Notes under the pieces: generated by a model
The model's input: the letters and a program-made list of their open reading frames with translations, nothing else
What the model was told of the DNA's origin: nothing
Database searches by the model: none
From: a virus
IMG/VR virus record: IMGVR_UViG_3300044825_002461
Span: 1-24,885 of that record
Length of the DNA stretch: 24,885 bases
Direction: 5' to 3' (one strand)
Made by a program: the position numbers and the translations under genes
Shown: positions 13,751 through 22,600 of the stretch, one piece after another
How the letters are laid out: every line of letters begins with the position of its first letter
Position numbering within the stretch: the first letter of the stretch is position 1

Positions 13751-15161
13751 ATGGCATACCAAAAGGATTTCTTTCACTAAAGTCTATAATTTTATCTGCT
13801 TCGATTTCAATCTCTTCATTTGCTGCATATCCATCATCAGCAGGAAATGCATCAATCGATCTTAAATAATGTGATGCACTTGATGCCGATCCCACTATAT
13901 TTTCGCCTGGAATAAAGTCTCCTGTTAATTTGGAAACCTGGAGTAAATTGGACACAGCGTTCCAATATTCAACTCTTGCAGTCACTCCACTTTGAGATCC
14001 AGTAATCACCTCTCCCAAATCAAAGTTTCCAGAAGACACTAATAATGGATTCCCAATTGTGATTGTTGGAGCAACACTATATCCAAGTCCAGCATTTGTG
14101 AGATATATTGATGTGATTGATCCTGCCGTAGAAACCACGGCAGTGGCAGCAGCAGAGACTGTGCATAAACCATTAAAAGTAATTATCGGTGAATTTACAT
14201 ATCCAGATCCGCGATTAGTTACTGTAATAATACCTACGATAGAATCTCCTATTGTTGCAGTTGCAGCTGCTCCACTACCTCCACCACCAATAAATCTTAC
14301 TCCGGGTGCAGAAGTGTATCCATATCCCGGATTAGTTATTAAAACTCTTTGAACAGACTTTGATTGTGGATTGATATTATCATTACAAACAACAATACCA
14401 CTGATCATTTCTGCAACTGCTGTAGCAGTTTTTCCTCCCGATGGAGCAGATGATATACCAACTAAAGGTGTTGAGGTATATCCACTACCACGATTGTTTA
14501 CTGTTATAAGTCTCACTCCACCATTTACTAATGAAGCAGTTGCAGTTGCGGTAACCCCAATTCCTGCCATGTAAAGGTTGACAATATTTCCGACAGGTTT
14601 TCTTTCCGGATCATCGGGATCACTACCAGATACTAATTCATCAATTTCATCAATATTAGTGTCAATGACTTCATCTTCATATCTAAACAGTTCACATCTG
14701 AGTTGATATGTATATAGACCTTGAAGTTGGTAGAATGGTTTTTCATGTTCTACGTATTTAATTTCAAACAAACGCTTACCCAAAGGGAAATAAATTATAT
14801 CGCCTTCTTTAGGTCTTGATGATATCTTAATATTATCTTGATTTTTAATTAAAGATGAGATATAAGTTTGATACCTTTCTCTCGAAATAATTAATGTAAT
14901 CTCGTTGAGTGCTTGAATTCCGAATTTTGAAAGAATTGTTGGATTATCTGAATATCCATCATAAGTGTCTACATATGCCTCAATCGGATATGCATCATTG
15001 AATTCAGATTCTATTACTTCTCTTAAAACGGTTTTTTCCGTAACGTATTGTCTAGGTAAATAATAAACTTCAACGCCATACATCCTCAATTGCTCATTAA
15101 TCAAATCTTGAATGAGACTTTGCTCTGATTTGGAACCTTGAAGAAAAAATGGATTTAACAT
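13749..15161 (-). CDS. 14: Neck protein gp14 with beta-repeat insertion
   Basis: Neck/head-completion protein that joins capsid and tail with gp13. Residues 1-160 resemble T4 gp14: MYGVEVYYLPRQYV, DTYDGY...LSKFGIQALNEITLIISRERY, RPKEGDIIYFPLGKRLFEIKYVE, PFYQLQGLY. At 470 residues the protein is much longer than T4 gp14 (256 aa). The difference is an insertion of about 230 residues (roughly 195-425) with four (N)xGxGYxxxP repeats near 223, 277, 316 and 356, then a GEVITGSQSGVTARV unit. The family C-terminus ADKIIDFSERNPFG follows. ATG 15161 lies 4 nt after the gp13 stop and is preferred to an in-frame TTG that overlaps gp13. Confidence 0.92.
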   Translation of the reverse strand: MLNPFFLQGSKSEQSLIQDLINEQLRMYGVEVYYLPRQYVTEKTVLREVIESEFNDAYPIEAYVDTYDGYSDNPTILSKFGIQALNEITLIISRERYQTYISSLIKNQDNIKISSRPKEGDIIYFPLGKRLFEIKYVEHEKPFYQLQGLYTYQLRCELFRYEDEVIDTNIDEIDELVSGSDPDDPERKPVGNIVNLYMAGIGVTATATASLVNGGVRLITVNNRGSGYTSTPLVGISSAPSGGKTATAVAEMISGIVVCNDNINPQSKSVQRVLITNPGYGYTSAPGVRFIGGGGSGAAATATIGDSIVGIITVTNRGSGYVNSPIITFNGLCTVSAAATAVVSTAGSITSIYLTNAGLGYSVAPTITIGNPLLVSSGNFDLGEVITGSQSGVTARVEYWNAVSNLLQVSKLTGDFIPGENIVGSASSASHYLRSIDAFPADDGYAANEEIEIEADKIIDFSERNPFGMP

Positions 15162-15165
15162 ATGA

Positions 15166-16014
15166 TTAACCAATCATATCTAGAGGTGGAAGTTCATAAG
15201 TACTGGACATTTTTTCCATTAAAATATCAATTTCTCTTTGCGCATCGTCATACATTTGTCTTCCATTCAATTCAACTCCTCCCGGAAGTTTGACTCCAGT
15301 AAACTTCATCATATTTTGTCCCCACTGTCTTTTTATAAGAGAAGTTAAATATGGTTTTAAGAAAGAATCATTCCAAACTCTAGAGTAATCATTTGGATCT
15401 AAAGTTGAATAGCAGTCAATGACAAAATATCGATCTGTAGTTACTGATCCCCAATCGATGTCTAGGTACAATCTATCTTGTCTTTTATTGAATCTTATTT
15501 GTTTTTGCGTATTCAATAGAAAATCAAGATCTTCAAGATATGTCTTAACCATCGCATAACTTAATAGTTCTGTGGTTCCCCAGTAGTAAATATCATTCAA
15601 AAATAGTTGATATTTAACGCTAAACATGTTGTGCGTAATTGTGTTTGCTCCATCAAAAGTAAATATTTTATTTACTCCGATTACGTTAGGTGGAACTTGT
15701 AAGTAATTACTATTTTCATAAAAAGAAAATGTAGTTGCTGAACCAACTATGTTTGTCGTTACATTTGTTGTGGTTATGCCGGATGCACTACCGGTGTTTG
15801 GTCTTGCTCTACCTCTATCAATATCCTCTTGAGTTACTTTATACTTATAAAATGTTGGGTATACCCCATCAAAATGCCTTTCTTGGAAGAATTGAACTGC
15901 ATCATCTACTAAATCTTCAATTTGCTCATCCGCAACATTTATTTCCAAAACTGGGGCTCCCAGTTTTCTCTTACAGTAATCAATAAGTTGTTGTCTAGTA
16001 GATGGTTGTGCCAT
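15166..16014 (-). CDS. 13: Neck protein gp13
   Basis: Head-completion protein that forms the first neck ring beneath the portal. The 282 residues are close to T4 gp13 (309 aa). Typical segments are the N-terminal RQQLIDYCKRKLGAPVLEINVADEQIEDLVDDAVQFFQERHFDGV (8-52), YLEDLDFLLNTQKQIRFNKRQDRLYLDIDW (about 160-190), and SFLKPYLTSLIKRQWGQNMMKF-x-GVKLPGGVELNG (about 219-253). ATG 16014 shares one base with the stop of the upstream 54-aa gene (TAATG), so translation is probably coupled. It is the first gene of the neck-terminase series. Confidence 0.95.
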   Translation of the reverse strand: MAQPSTRQQLIDYCKRKLGAPVLEINVADEQIEDLVDDAVQFFQERHFDGVYPTFYKYKVTQEDIDRGRARPNTGSASGITTTNVTTNIVGSATTFSFYENSNYLQVPPNVIGVNKIFTFDGANTITHNMFSVKYQLFLNDIYYWGTTELLSYAMVKTYLEDLDFLLNTQKQIRFNKRQDRLYLDIDWGSVTTDRYFVIDCYSTLDPNDYSRVWNDSFLKPYLTSLIKRQWGQNMMKFTGVKLPGGVELNGRQMYDDAQREIDILMEKMSSTYELPPLDMIG

Positions 16015-16178
16015 TAGAAATTGGATATTACTTCTTGTTGTTTTAGATAAAGTTTTATGTAAGATTTTGCATAATTACGCAGAACATCAAGATCATCTAT
16101 ACTATCTATATCCCTAGCAAGTTTCTCATATTCAAATGATTTATTGAGGTTATCTAAAATAATTTTATCTGGATCCAT
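16014..16178 (-). CDS. Small conserved-type protein upstream of gp13 (54 aa)
   Basis: Found by translating the gap before gp13. The 54-residue product starts MDPDKIILDNLNKSFEYEKLARDID and is acidic and helical, with a second helix VLRNYAKSYIKLYLKQQEVI. It overlaps the gp13 start by one base and the end of the 78-aa gene by 14 bases. Tight coupling and a plausible codon structure make it a real gene. Proteins of this size and pattern precede gp13 in other marine T4-like phages as far as I recall, but no function is known. No promoter motif lies nearby. Confidence 0.7.
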   Translation of the reverse strand: MDPDKIILDNLNKSFEYEKLARDIDSIDDLDVLRNYAKSYIKLYLKQQEVISNF

Positions 16179-16401
16179 TTGAAAGATTCCTAAGTAAATT
16201 TTTAATTTCTTCTAGGTCATTACGTATGATGTTCATTTCAGTTTCAATATTATCTACTCTCCTTTCTTCATCTTCTTTTATTCTCTTTGTAAGTATGTAA
16301 TTTTCGTAATCGGTCATGTTTAAGTTTAAAATTGCTTTTGTTGTTTGATCTCGCACTAAACTTGAGTGCCCTTCAACTTTAATATAATTTTTATTGTTCA
16401 T
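16165..16401 (-). CDS. Small coiled-coil protein (78 aa)
   Basis: A 78-residue protein starting MNNKNYIKVEGHSSLVRDQTTKAILN, a pattern I associate with small proteins next to the gp13 gene in marine T4-like phages. The second half (about residues 43-72) is a charged heptad-like helix (ERRVDNIETEMNIIRNDLEEIKNLL) suggesting a coiled coil. ATG 16401 lies one base after the stop of the 834-aa structural gene and is preferred to an in-frame TTG 15 nt upstream. Its end overlaps the next small gene by 14 bases. Function unknown; a minor neck/baseplate component or assembly factor is possible. Confidence 0.7.
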   Translation of the reverse strand: MNNKNYIKVEGHSSLVRDQTTKAILNLNMTDYENYILTKRIKEDEERRVDNIETEMNIIRNDLEEIKNLLRNLSNGSR

Positions 16402-16402
16402 A

Positions 16403-18907
16403 TTATGCAAGTGCAATAACTCTAAAGTCAGTCATTCTTGGTGGGAAAGCCTGATTGGTTCCGGATCCTATCATTTTAATACTGAAATATTTAAATGGGG
16501 GTAAATCGGAAGTTGTAAATTCATAATCACGGTATTCCAACTCATTAATAAAGTAACCAATTGTTGAAGTTTTAATGACTTTCTTGTCCGAAGTGCCATC
16601 ACTTAACGAATCGTCTGAAACTCTCCCATCTTGTGTTTTGTTTGAGTAACCTGGGAAGGGATAATAAATTGTTGGATCATTAGGATCATTTTTAATTGAA
16701 TATAGAACTCTTAAATCACTAGAGGTATTTACATATGCAGATACAATAACTTTAAGAGAAGTAGCGGGAATTTCTAATTGAACAGGATTAGTAGCATATA
16801 TGAATGAAGATGGATCATCCTTTATCGTATTAACTCTGTTATCTGTTTTATAATCTCTTATAGGACTGTTAATTCTATTTGTAGTAAATACTGCGGCCGC
16901 TCGGTCTAAATCAACAACAGGAGACAAATAAGGCTCAGAAGATGATAAGAATAAATCTAATGTTAATGATTTTTGATTTGGGATAGTTGTCAATCTTTCC
17001 TTTTCATTTACTTCCGAACAAATTAATCTAGGAGAATCAAAATAAGTAGTTTTTTCAAGTTCCATATTGGTAAATCCTTTATCTTCAAATGAAGTCTCTG
17101 TGCCATCAGCACTAGTTCCTGAAATAGTTCTCACCCTAGAAGTAATATTAGTTCCATTTAATATTGTGGTCTGTATATTAGGCTTCAATATTTCATACTG
17201 AATATTTTGAGTTGCTGTTACGTTTCTTCTTCCCCCAAAAGAACCAGATTCATTTGCATATAGTTTTGGGAAAGATGAACCAACACTTCTATCTACCTGA
17301 CCTAATGGTAGAGGGTCTGTCTTTCCGGCACTAGATGTATCAATTTTAATAGTATAAAAATCAAAATCAATTGGATCAGATACAGTTGCATCTTGAAGTG
17401 TATGTTGCCTATTGATCCTTCTCAAGGATATTCCATCAATTTCATATTTGTATACTTGTGTTCCTTCGTTATATGAAAAAGATAAAGTTTGATCAATATT
17501 TCTAGTTATGCCTGTTAATGTATTTCCAGTAATACCTTCGTATGCGATAATTTCATTATCAATTAAAATATATCCTGGATTTGTGCTGCCAACTCCAACA
17601 TTTTCAAAAGTAGAAAAGTTTACCGCACTATCTAAGGTAATACTTTGAGTTGAATCTGAAGGATATGTTGAAGTTAATTTGGCAGGTTTTACATCACTTG
17701 GAGTATTGTTGATTACAACAATGTTTTCGCCAGCGTGCATTCCGTGGTTTTTGTGATTTACTTTAATATTGAGTCCATCAGATAATACTAAAATTCCTTC
17801 ATTTTGTATTAAAACATTCGCTCCCAATCCATTTAAATCTGTTGCTATTCCTAAATTGTTAATGTACTGTATTGTTTTTCCGACTCCAGTAAGAAAATCT
17901 CCCTGAACATTATCTAAAATAAGTTCATTAAATCCACTCAAATTTGAAACAGAAATTTGTAAACTTTTACCTAAAGATTGATTACCTAATTGATTTACTG
18001 ATAATACATCTCCAATCAAATATCCAGAACCTCCGGAATTAATTGTTGCCGCTATAGCAACGCCATTTTCAATAGCAATATTTGCTGTTGCATTTCTACC
18101 ATTTCCAGTTATGGTAGTTAAAGCAACTCCAGTATATGATTGATATCCTAAAGAAGGCGTATATCCAATACCGGGGTTTATAACCGATAACGTACCACTT
18201 GCGATTCCTGCATATTCAACTAAATTTCCTTTAGCATTGGATTCTCTCTGTAAAATTGTATTCCCAAGTTTAAGATTTGGATCAGATACTGTAGTACCAA
18301 GACCAACTCTTACAATTCTTGATGAAAATTCGAGAGGATTTGAAAGTAGAGTTGCTATTTGTCTATTTCCTCTACTTAGTGCTGGATTAAAAAATCTAAA
18401 ATTTCCTTGATTTGAGGTAAATCTTGCTCTAAGTAATCTGAATTTTAGATCTTCGAAAGGACTTTCATTCCATGTTGCCGCATTTTGTGATTTAAAAAGA
18501 CCACCCAAAGTTGGTTGTTTTGTAACTAAAACTTGTCTAGATTCGGCAAGAGCAATTGTTGATACGTCAACTTCATTAAGTCTAGAAACCCAAACATTAT
18601 AGTTTTCCGATACTGATAGTATCACAATAGCATGAAACTTATTTCCTTCTAAAAATACTGGAGATGGAAAAGTTACTCTCGTACCAATTGTTGCGTCATC
18701 CGAAGTAAAAACTTGAATGGGGTCTAATACTACTTCCCCAAAAGGATAAACTTTCTTTTTTGGGATTCCTAGTTCCATCGGTCTTAGTTGAACTGTTACC
18801 GGCAGAACGGGATCTTTCGTGGTGAAATAAAGATCCACAGAAGTAATGAAACAACCTTTTCGGTCATCAATAAAAAACGACTGTGCTAATGGATCTATGA
18901 CTTTCAT
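16403..18907 (-). CDS. Baseplate/tail-fibre structural protein with DPLAQSFF domain (834 aa)
   Basis: A large structural protein. Residues 5-130 carry the DPLAQSFFIDDRKGCFITSVDL...PVTVQLRPM...VYPFGEVVLDP...VWVSRL domain that, as I recall, lies C-terminal to DUF4815 in marine T4-like baseplate/fibre proteins. Residues 240-300 contain GIGYTPS and GGSGYLIGDV repeats. Residues 384-405 have a NHKNHGMHAGENIVVI module. Residues 446-480 have an ILIDNEIIAYEGITGNTLTGITRN module like the gp15 extension. The C-terminus ends LPPFKYFSIKMIGSGTNQAFPPRMTDFRVIALA. There is no signal or membrane segment. ATG 18907 follows an AATAAATA motif by 23 nt. Here this module is a separate gene rather than fused to DUF4815. 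Confidence 0.8.
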   Translation of the reverse strand: MKVIDPLAQSFFIDDRKGCFITSVDLYFTTKDPVLPVTVQLRPMELGIPKKKVYPFGEVVLDPIQVFTSDDATIGTRVTFPSPVFLEGNKFHAIVILSVSENYNVWVSRLNEVDVSTIALAESRQVLVTKQPTLGGLFKSQNAATWNESPFEDLKFRLLRARFTSNQGNFRFFNPALSRGNRQIATLLSNPLEFSSRIVRVGLGTTVSDPNLKLGNTILQRESNAKGNLVEYAGIASGTLSVINPGIGYTPSLGYQSYTGVALTTITGNGRNATANIAIENGVAIAATINSGGSGYLIGDVLSVNQLGNQSLGKSLQISVSNLSGFNELILDNVQGDFLTGVGKTIQYINNLGIATDLNGLGANVLIQNEGILVLSDGLNIKVNHKNHGMHAGENIVVINNTPSDVKPAKLTSTYPSDSTQSITLDSAVNFSTFENVGVGSTNPGYILIDNEIIAYEGITGNTLTGITRNIDQTLSFSYNEGTQVYKYEIDGISLRRINRQHTLQDATVSDPIDFDFYTIKIDTSSAGKTDPLPLGQVDRSVGSSFPKLYANESGSFGGRRNVTATQNIQYEILKPNIQTTILNGTNITSRVRTISGTSADGTETSFEDKGFTNMELEKTTYFDSPRLICSEVNEKERLTTIPNQKSLTLDLFLSSSEPYLSPVVDLDRAAAVFTTNRINSPIRDYKTDNRVNTIKDDPSSFIYATNPVQLEIPATSLKVIVSAYVNTSSDLRVLYSIKNDPNDPTIYYPFPGYSNKTQDGRVSDDSLSDGTSDKKVIKTSTIGYFINELEYRDYEFTTSDLPPFKYFSIKMIGSGTNQAFPPRMTDFRVIALA

Positions 18908-18929
18908 TTATCTTTTTACTATTATTGTT

Positions 18930-18937
18930 TATTTATT
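18930..18937 (-). promoter_or_regulatory. Late promoter AATAAATA abutting the SET gene stop
   Basis: Seven of eight bases match TATAAATA. It begins immediately after the TAA stop (18940-18938) of the SET-domain gene and lies 23 nt upstream of ATG 18907 of the 834-aa structural gene. Confidence 0.65.
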
Positions 18938-19336
18938 TTAGTTATCAAAACTAACATCACCATAATTTAAAGTTAATTCTTCGCCGACATCAATATCACG
19001 CAATGCATAATGCCTCATAACTTCATTTATCTTATCGACTTCATAATCCACATTTGATTTGTCTCGATTATGATTATACAGACCGGCAAATCCCATTCCT
19101 ATTATGTAATAATCGTTGCAATAGTAATAACTATAATTTTCGCATATTGCAGAACATTTAATTTCATCAGTAGGAACTTTAAAATAGGGAGACTCTTCTA
19201 GGATTTCATATTTTTTTATTTTTTCCCTAGCAAAAACTCCCCACCTATGAATATCCGATCTTTTAATGATTAATTTTTCGGAGAATAAAAGTTCATCTAA
19301 ATGCATTGATCTAGGTAAATTTGGGTCAATTCTCAT
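18938..19336 (-). CDS. SET-domain protein, putative protein-lysine methyltransferase (132 aa)
   Basis: Residues 20-127 form a compact SET domain, a fold that transfers methyl from S-adenosylmethionine to lysine side chains. Visible motifs are the N-terminal HRWGVFAREKIKKYEIL (30-46), the cofactor-binding knot element GLYNHNRDKSNVDYEV (85-100, the NHS/NHC equivalent), and ALRDIDVGEELTLNYGD (111-127) with probable catalytic Tyr125. No pre- or post-SET cysteine clusters are present, as expected for bacterial and viral stand-alone SET proteins. ATG 19336 directly follows the stop of the S74 fragment, with GAGGTG 6 nt upstream. The gene is flanked by fibre/baseplate genes, so a virion protein is a candidate substrate; a host target is equally possible. 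Confidence 0.82.
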   Translation of the reverse strand: MRIDPNLPRSMHLDELLFSEKLIIKRSDIHRWGVFAREKIKKYEILEESPYFKVPTDEIKCSAICENYSYYYCNDYYIIGMGFAGLYNHNRDKSNVDYEVDKINEVMRHYALRDIDVGEELTLNYGDVSFDN

Positions 19337-19603
19337 TCAATTCACCTCATTTTTATCTTTTAAAAAATCTACTTCCTTTTTTAATTCCTTTATTGCTTCA
19401 ATCATAACGGGAATCAATTGCATATAATCAACAGCTAAATAACCATTTTCCTGTCTTTCTACCATCTCAGGAAATTCTTTTTGAACTTCCTGAGCTATGA
19501 CTCCGTATGCGTTTCCAGTAACCCCGGTAATCTCCTTCATTTTTTCATTCCACTCATAATATTTTCCATTTAACTTTGTTACTTTGTCAAGATAGAACCC
19601 CAT
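19337..19603 (-). CDS. C-terminal part of S74 intramolecular chaperone domain (88 aa)
   Basis: This frame encodes most of a peptidase S74 / endosialidase-type chaperone domain: LNGKYYEWNEKM (about 11-22), YGVIAQEVQKEFPEMVE (33-49), GYLAVDYMQLIPVMIEAIKELKKE (54-77) and a short coiled-coil tail. Such domains trimerise at the C-terminus of phage fibres, guide folding and then cut themselves off. The usual N-terminal start of the domain (SDINLKDNI) is instead in the preceding long gene, in another frame, with 17 bp overlap. ATG 19603 has no clear ribosome-binding site. Either the chaperone is split, or a one-base change or +1 frameshift at GGGG (19601-19598) joins them. Confidence 0.75.
   Translation of the reverse strand: MGFYLDKVTKLNGKYYEWNEKMKEITGVTGNAYGVIAQEVQKEFPEMVERQENGYLAVDYMQLIPVMIEAIKELKKEVDFLKDKNEVN
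19343..19348 (-). promoter_or_regulatory. Ribosome-binding site for the SET gene
   Basis: GAGGTG on the minus strand, 6 nt before ATG 19336. It lies inside the end of the S74 fragment gene and supports ATG 19336 as the true start of the SET gene. Confidence 0.65.
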
Positions 19604-22600
19604 AATTCAAATTAAGTTCAAACAATCTATTTAGCGCATTGTCAATAGGTTGGATATTATCCTTAAGGTTTATATCACTCATACCCATTCCACCGCCTCC
19701 ACCGCCGCCGGAACTTCCACCGCCGCCTGACATACCGCCACCGCCGCCACCGCCGCCGCCACCGCCGCCGCCGCCGCTGCTACCCATAGAACCGCCGCCG
19801 CCGCCACCGCCGCCGCCTCCTGAGCTTCCACCACCGCCGCCGCCACCGCCGCCGCTGCTACCCATAGGACCACCACCACTGCTTCCACCAGCCTGTGATG
19901 GTGGAGTAGATGGAGTACTGCTCATAGCTGGTCCCGGAGAAGGTTGATTCATTGGACCGGAATCATTACTCATAGATCCACTCGACATCGAATCTCCGCT
20001 TGACATCGAATTATTATTATTTGCTGCAGCCATTGGTGTGTCTGGATTCATGTCATTACCAGAACTCATATTGTTATTGCTATTTGATGCCATTGATCCA
20101 TCATTTCCTTTGTCATTGGCTCCCATTCTATCTCCTGGACCAATCTTAGAACCTTCAGCCCCAACGGCAGCCATTGCTTCAATCCTCATTGCTTCTCCCG
20201 GTTGAGCTGTTGTAATTACCTGGGACATCATGGCATTGTTCGTATTTAGAACATATCCATTTTCTTGAGCATACTCTGACATATTGAATTTGTTAACAAA
20301 CTTAGTTTGTTGTGCAGCAGGCATATCCTTATCAACCTTCATAGCTTGATCCTTCAAACCAGCTTCCCTCAGGAGTTGTTTAAATCTATCAGCTCCAGCA
20401 TCATATAACATTGGAGTTCCTCTATTATAATAAAGATTAGTCACACTCATAGGTGTAGGTGTAGGTCCAATTGGTGTAGGTCCAATTGGTGTAGGTCCAA
20501 TTGGTGTAGGACCAATTGGTGTAGGACCAATTGGTGTAGGACCAATTGGTGTAGGACCAATTGGTGTAGGATCAAAAGGACCAAAAGGTGTAGGTTCAAA
20601 AGCAGGAGGAACCGGTGTAGGACCAGGAGCAACCGGTGTAGGACCAGGAGCAACCGGTGTAGGACCAGGAGCAACCGGTGTAGGACCAAAAGGTGTAGGA
20701 CCTGGTACTGGTGCTGGTACTGGTGCTGGACCGGGAGTTGGTGGATCTGAGTCACCAAATTCAACTCTTATAGGTCTCGATACTATCAAGTTTTCTTGAA
20801 CTGTGTTTATCTTTCCTTCAGCAACATATTTTTCTTCCCCAGACGTGGTAAATGTACCAAATACTAAAGAATTTGTGGAGCTACTGGTTAATCGGAATAT
20901 TTTAGTTCCACATTCAAATTTGGGATTAATATCAATATTTGGATTAGGGATGAAGAAACTTCCTAGAATAGTGCCATTTTCATTTGTTACTAGTCTATTA
21001 TTTGTTACTATTGCTTCAGCTCCACTAGTTAATCCTCTCAAGATCATTCCCGAAGTAATATATCCAGAAAATTGACCTTGTGGTTGATTAGCTAAACTAA
21101 ATGTGTCTACATTTAATATTGTTGATGTGGATGAATATGTTTCCGGAACAACCACAGATGGTGAATATGGATTTGCTATAAAGAAATCAGATGGATTATT
21201 AAAAGTTCCATACTTATGATTTTGGTTGGCAACTCTAAATGTTATTGTTGATGCGCCTGTCCGTAGAGGATATCCAACAACAGTTTCTCCTACTTGAAAT
21301 ACCCCTCTAGACATTTGAATCTCAAGAAGTTTTGGTACAATAAATTTATTAACATCTATTCCACCAAAGAAAGAATAAAGTCTCGTGAAAGGTCTAAATC
21401 GTTTTGCGATAAATTCGACATTACGGGACCTCATAAATGGTATTACTCTTGTGTCTAGTACTCTATCGCCAAAGGAAGTTCTTTTTTCTGGTATAATCCA
21501 AGTTTTTGTGACAGCATCCCATGTGCTTCCCGCATAACCTGATTGGGGATCTGAGTTTAAAATATTCTCAAGTTCTTGTTCTTCTCTATCAAGAAGAAGA
21601 ATATTTGCGGCATTTCTTACTTGATCTACCCAAACATCTGACGATGGGTATAAGAAAATAGTTCCGGTGAAAAAGTCTTCAGCGTATGGATTTACGTTGA
21701 CAGCTCTAGTTGCAAATGGTTGATCTATGAAAATCTGCTCTTGATAATCTAAAGTAATAACTTGACCAGTTTTTCTTACTCCTTGACCATTGACAGTTGT
21801 TAAAGTTCTAAAGTCTGCTGTTCCTATTCCTGTAACATTAGTATCGAGTAATAAATCAATAGATGTTGTGAAATGAGGAGGTCTTAGTTCCAAATTTACA
21901 TTATCAATTGAGTTTTTGGCAATTACACTTCTGTCTTGAGTGTCTCTAGTGGAGAAGTTATCGACGAAAAATCCAGATTTAAATCTATCAATCCCTTTAG
22001 AATCTTTTACCGGAAAACTAGAAGCATTTACTTCAAGTAAAGAAAGGGATGTGTAGAATTCTAGATTTTCAATTCTATCTTCTAGTTTATTAATATCTAA
22101 CATCCTATATCTTTTATGTTCTTTCAAATCAATATCAATTTCATTAATATTGGTGATATATGGAGGAAGATATGCTGTAGCTACTTCTAAAGCATCTTCA
22201 TTAAGAACAGGTTGCTGTGGTTTCTCTGAAGGAGCCCCAAGTTTTAACTGGAAATTTCCAGATTTATCCAGAAGAATCTTATCAATTCTCGGCAAATAAT
22301 AGGAATATGATAATACAATATCTTCATCTGCGGCTAAAATATTGGATGCAGAATTTCCGGATGATGTAAAGTCTCTTGATAAAAATTCAAATGGAGATCT
22401 AGAATTTTCTGTGGGACTTATTGGAGAAACTCTTGGTCTTACATCTAGTATATCGGAATTTCTTAGTGTGCTATATGTATTTTTTATTAGAGAATAATCA
22501 AATTGACTGTAAGAATTTACTGTTGTTATATCTCCAGTATCGGATGATGAAAAACTTGCAGATTCGAAGACAATTTTTAATTTTCTTTTTGGCTCTTTGG

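Noticed and set aside
19598-19601. Claim of programmed +1 frameshifting as fact
   Set aside because: GGGG is compatible with slippage, but there is no supporting stimulatory structure that I can see, and a one-base sequencing error or a true split gene explains it equally well.
19639-19947. Plus-strand poly-proline frame
   Set aside because: Antisense reading of the polyglycine tract (GGC to GCC/CCG/CCC in other registers). There is no promoter or ribosome-binding site.
20458-20688. Tandem repeats as a possible CRISPR array or replication iterons
   Set aside because: Units are contiguous without spacers, in multiples of three and in frame with the fibre gene; they encode peptide repeats.
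20447-20764. Minus-strand Leu/His/Gln repeat frame
   Set aside because: Out-of-register reading of the 15- and 21-bp proline-coding arrays inside the fibre gene.
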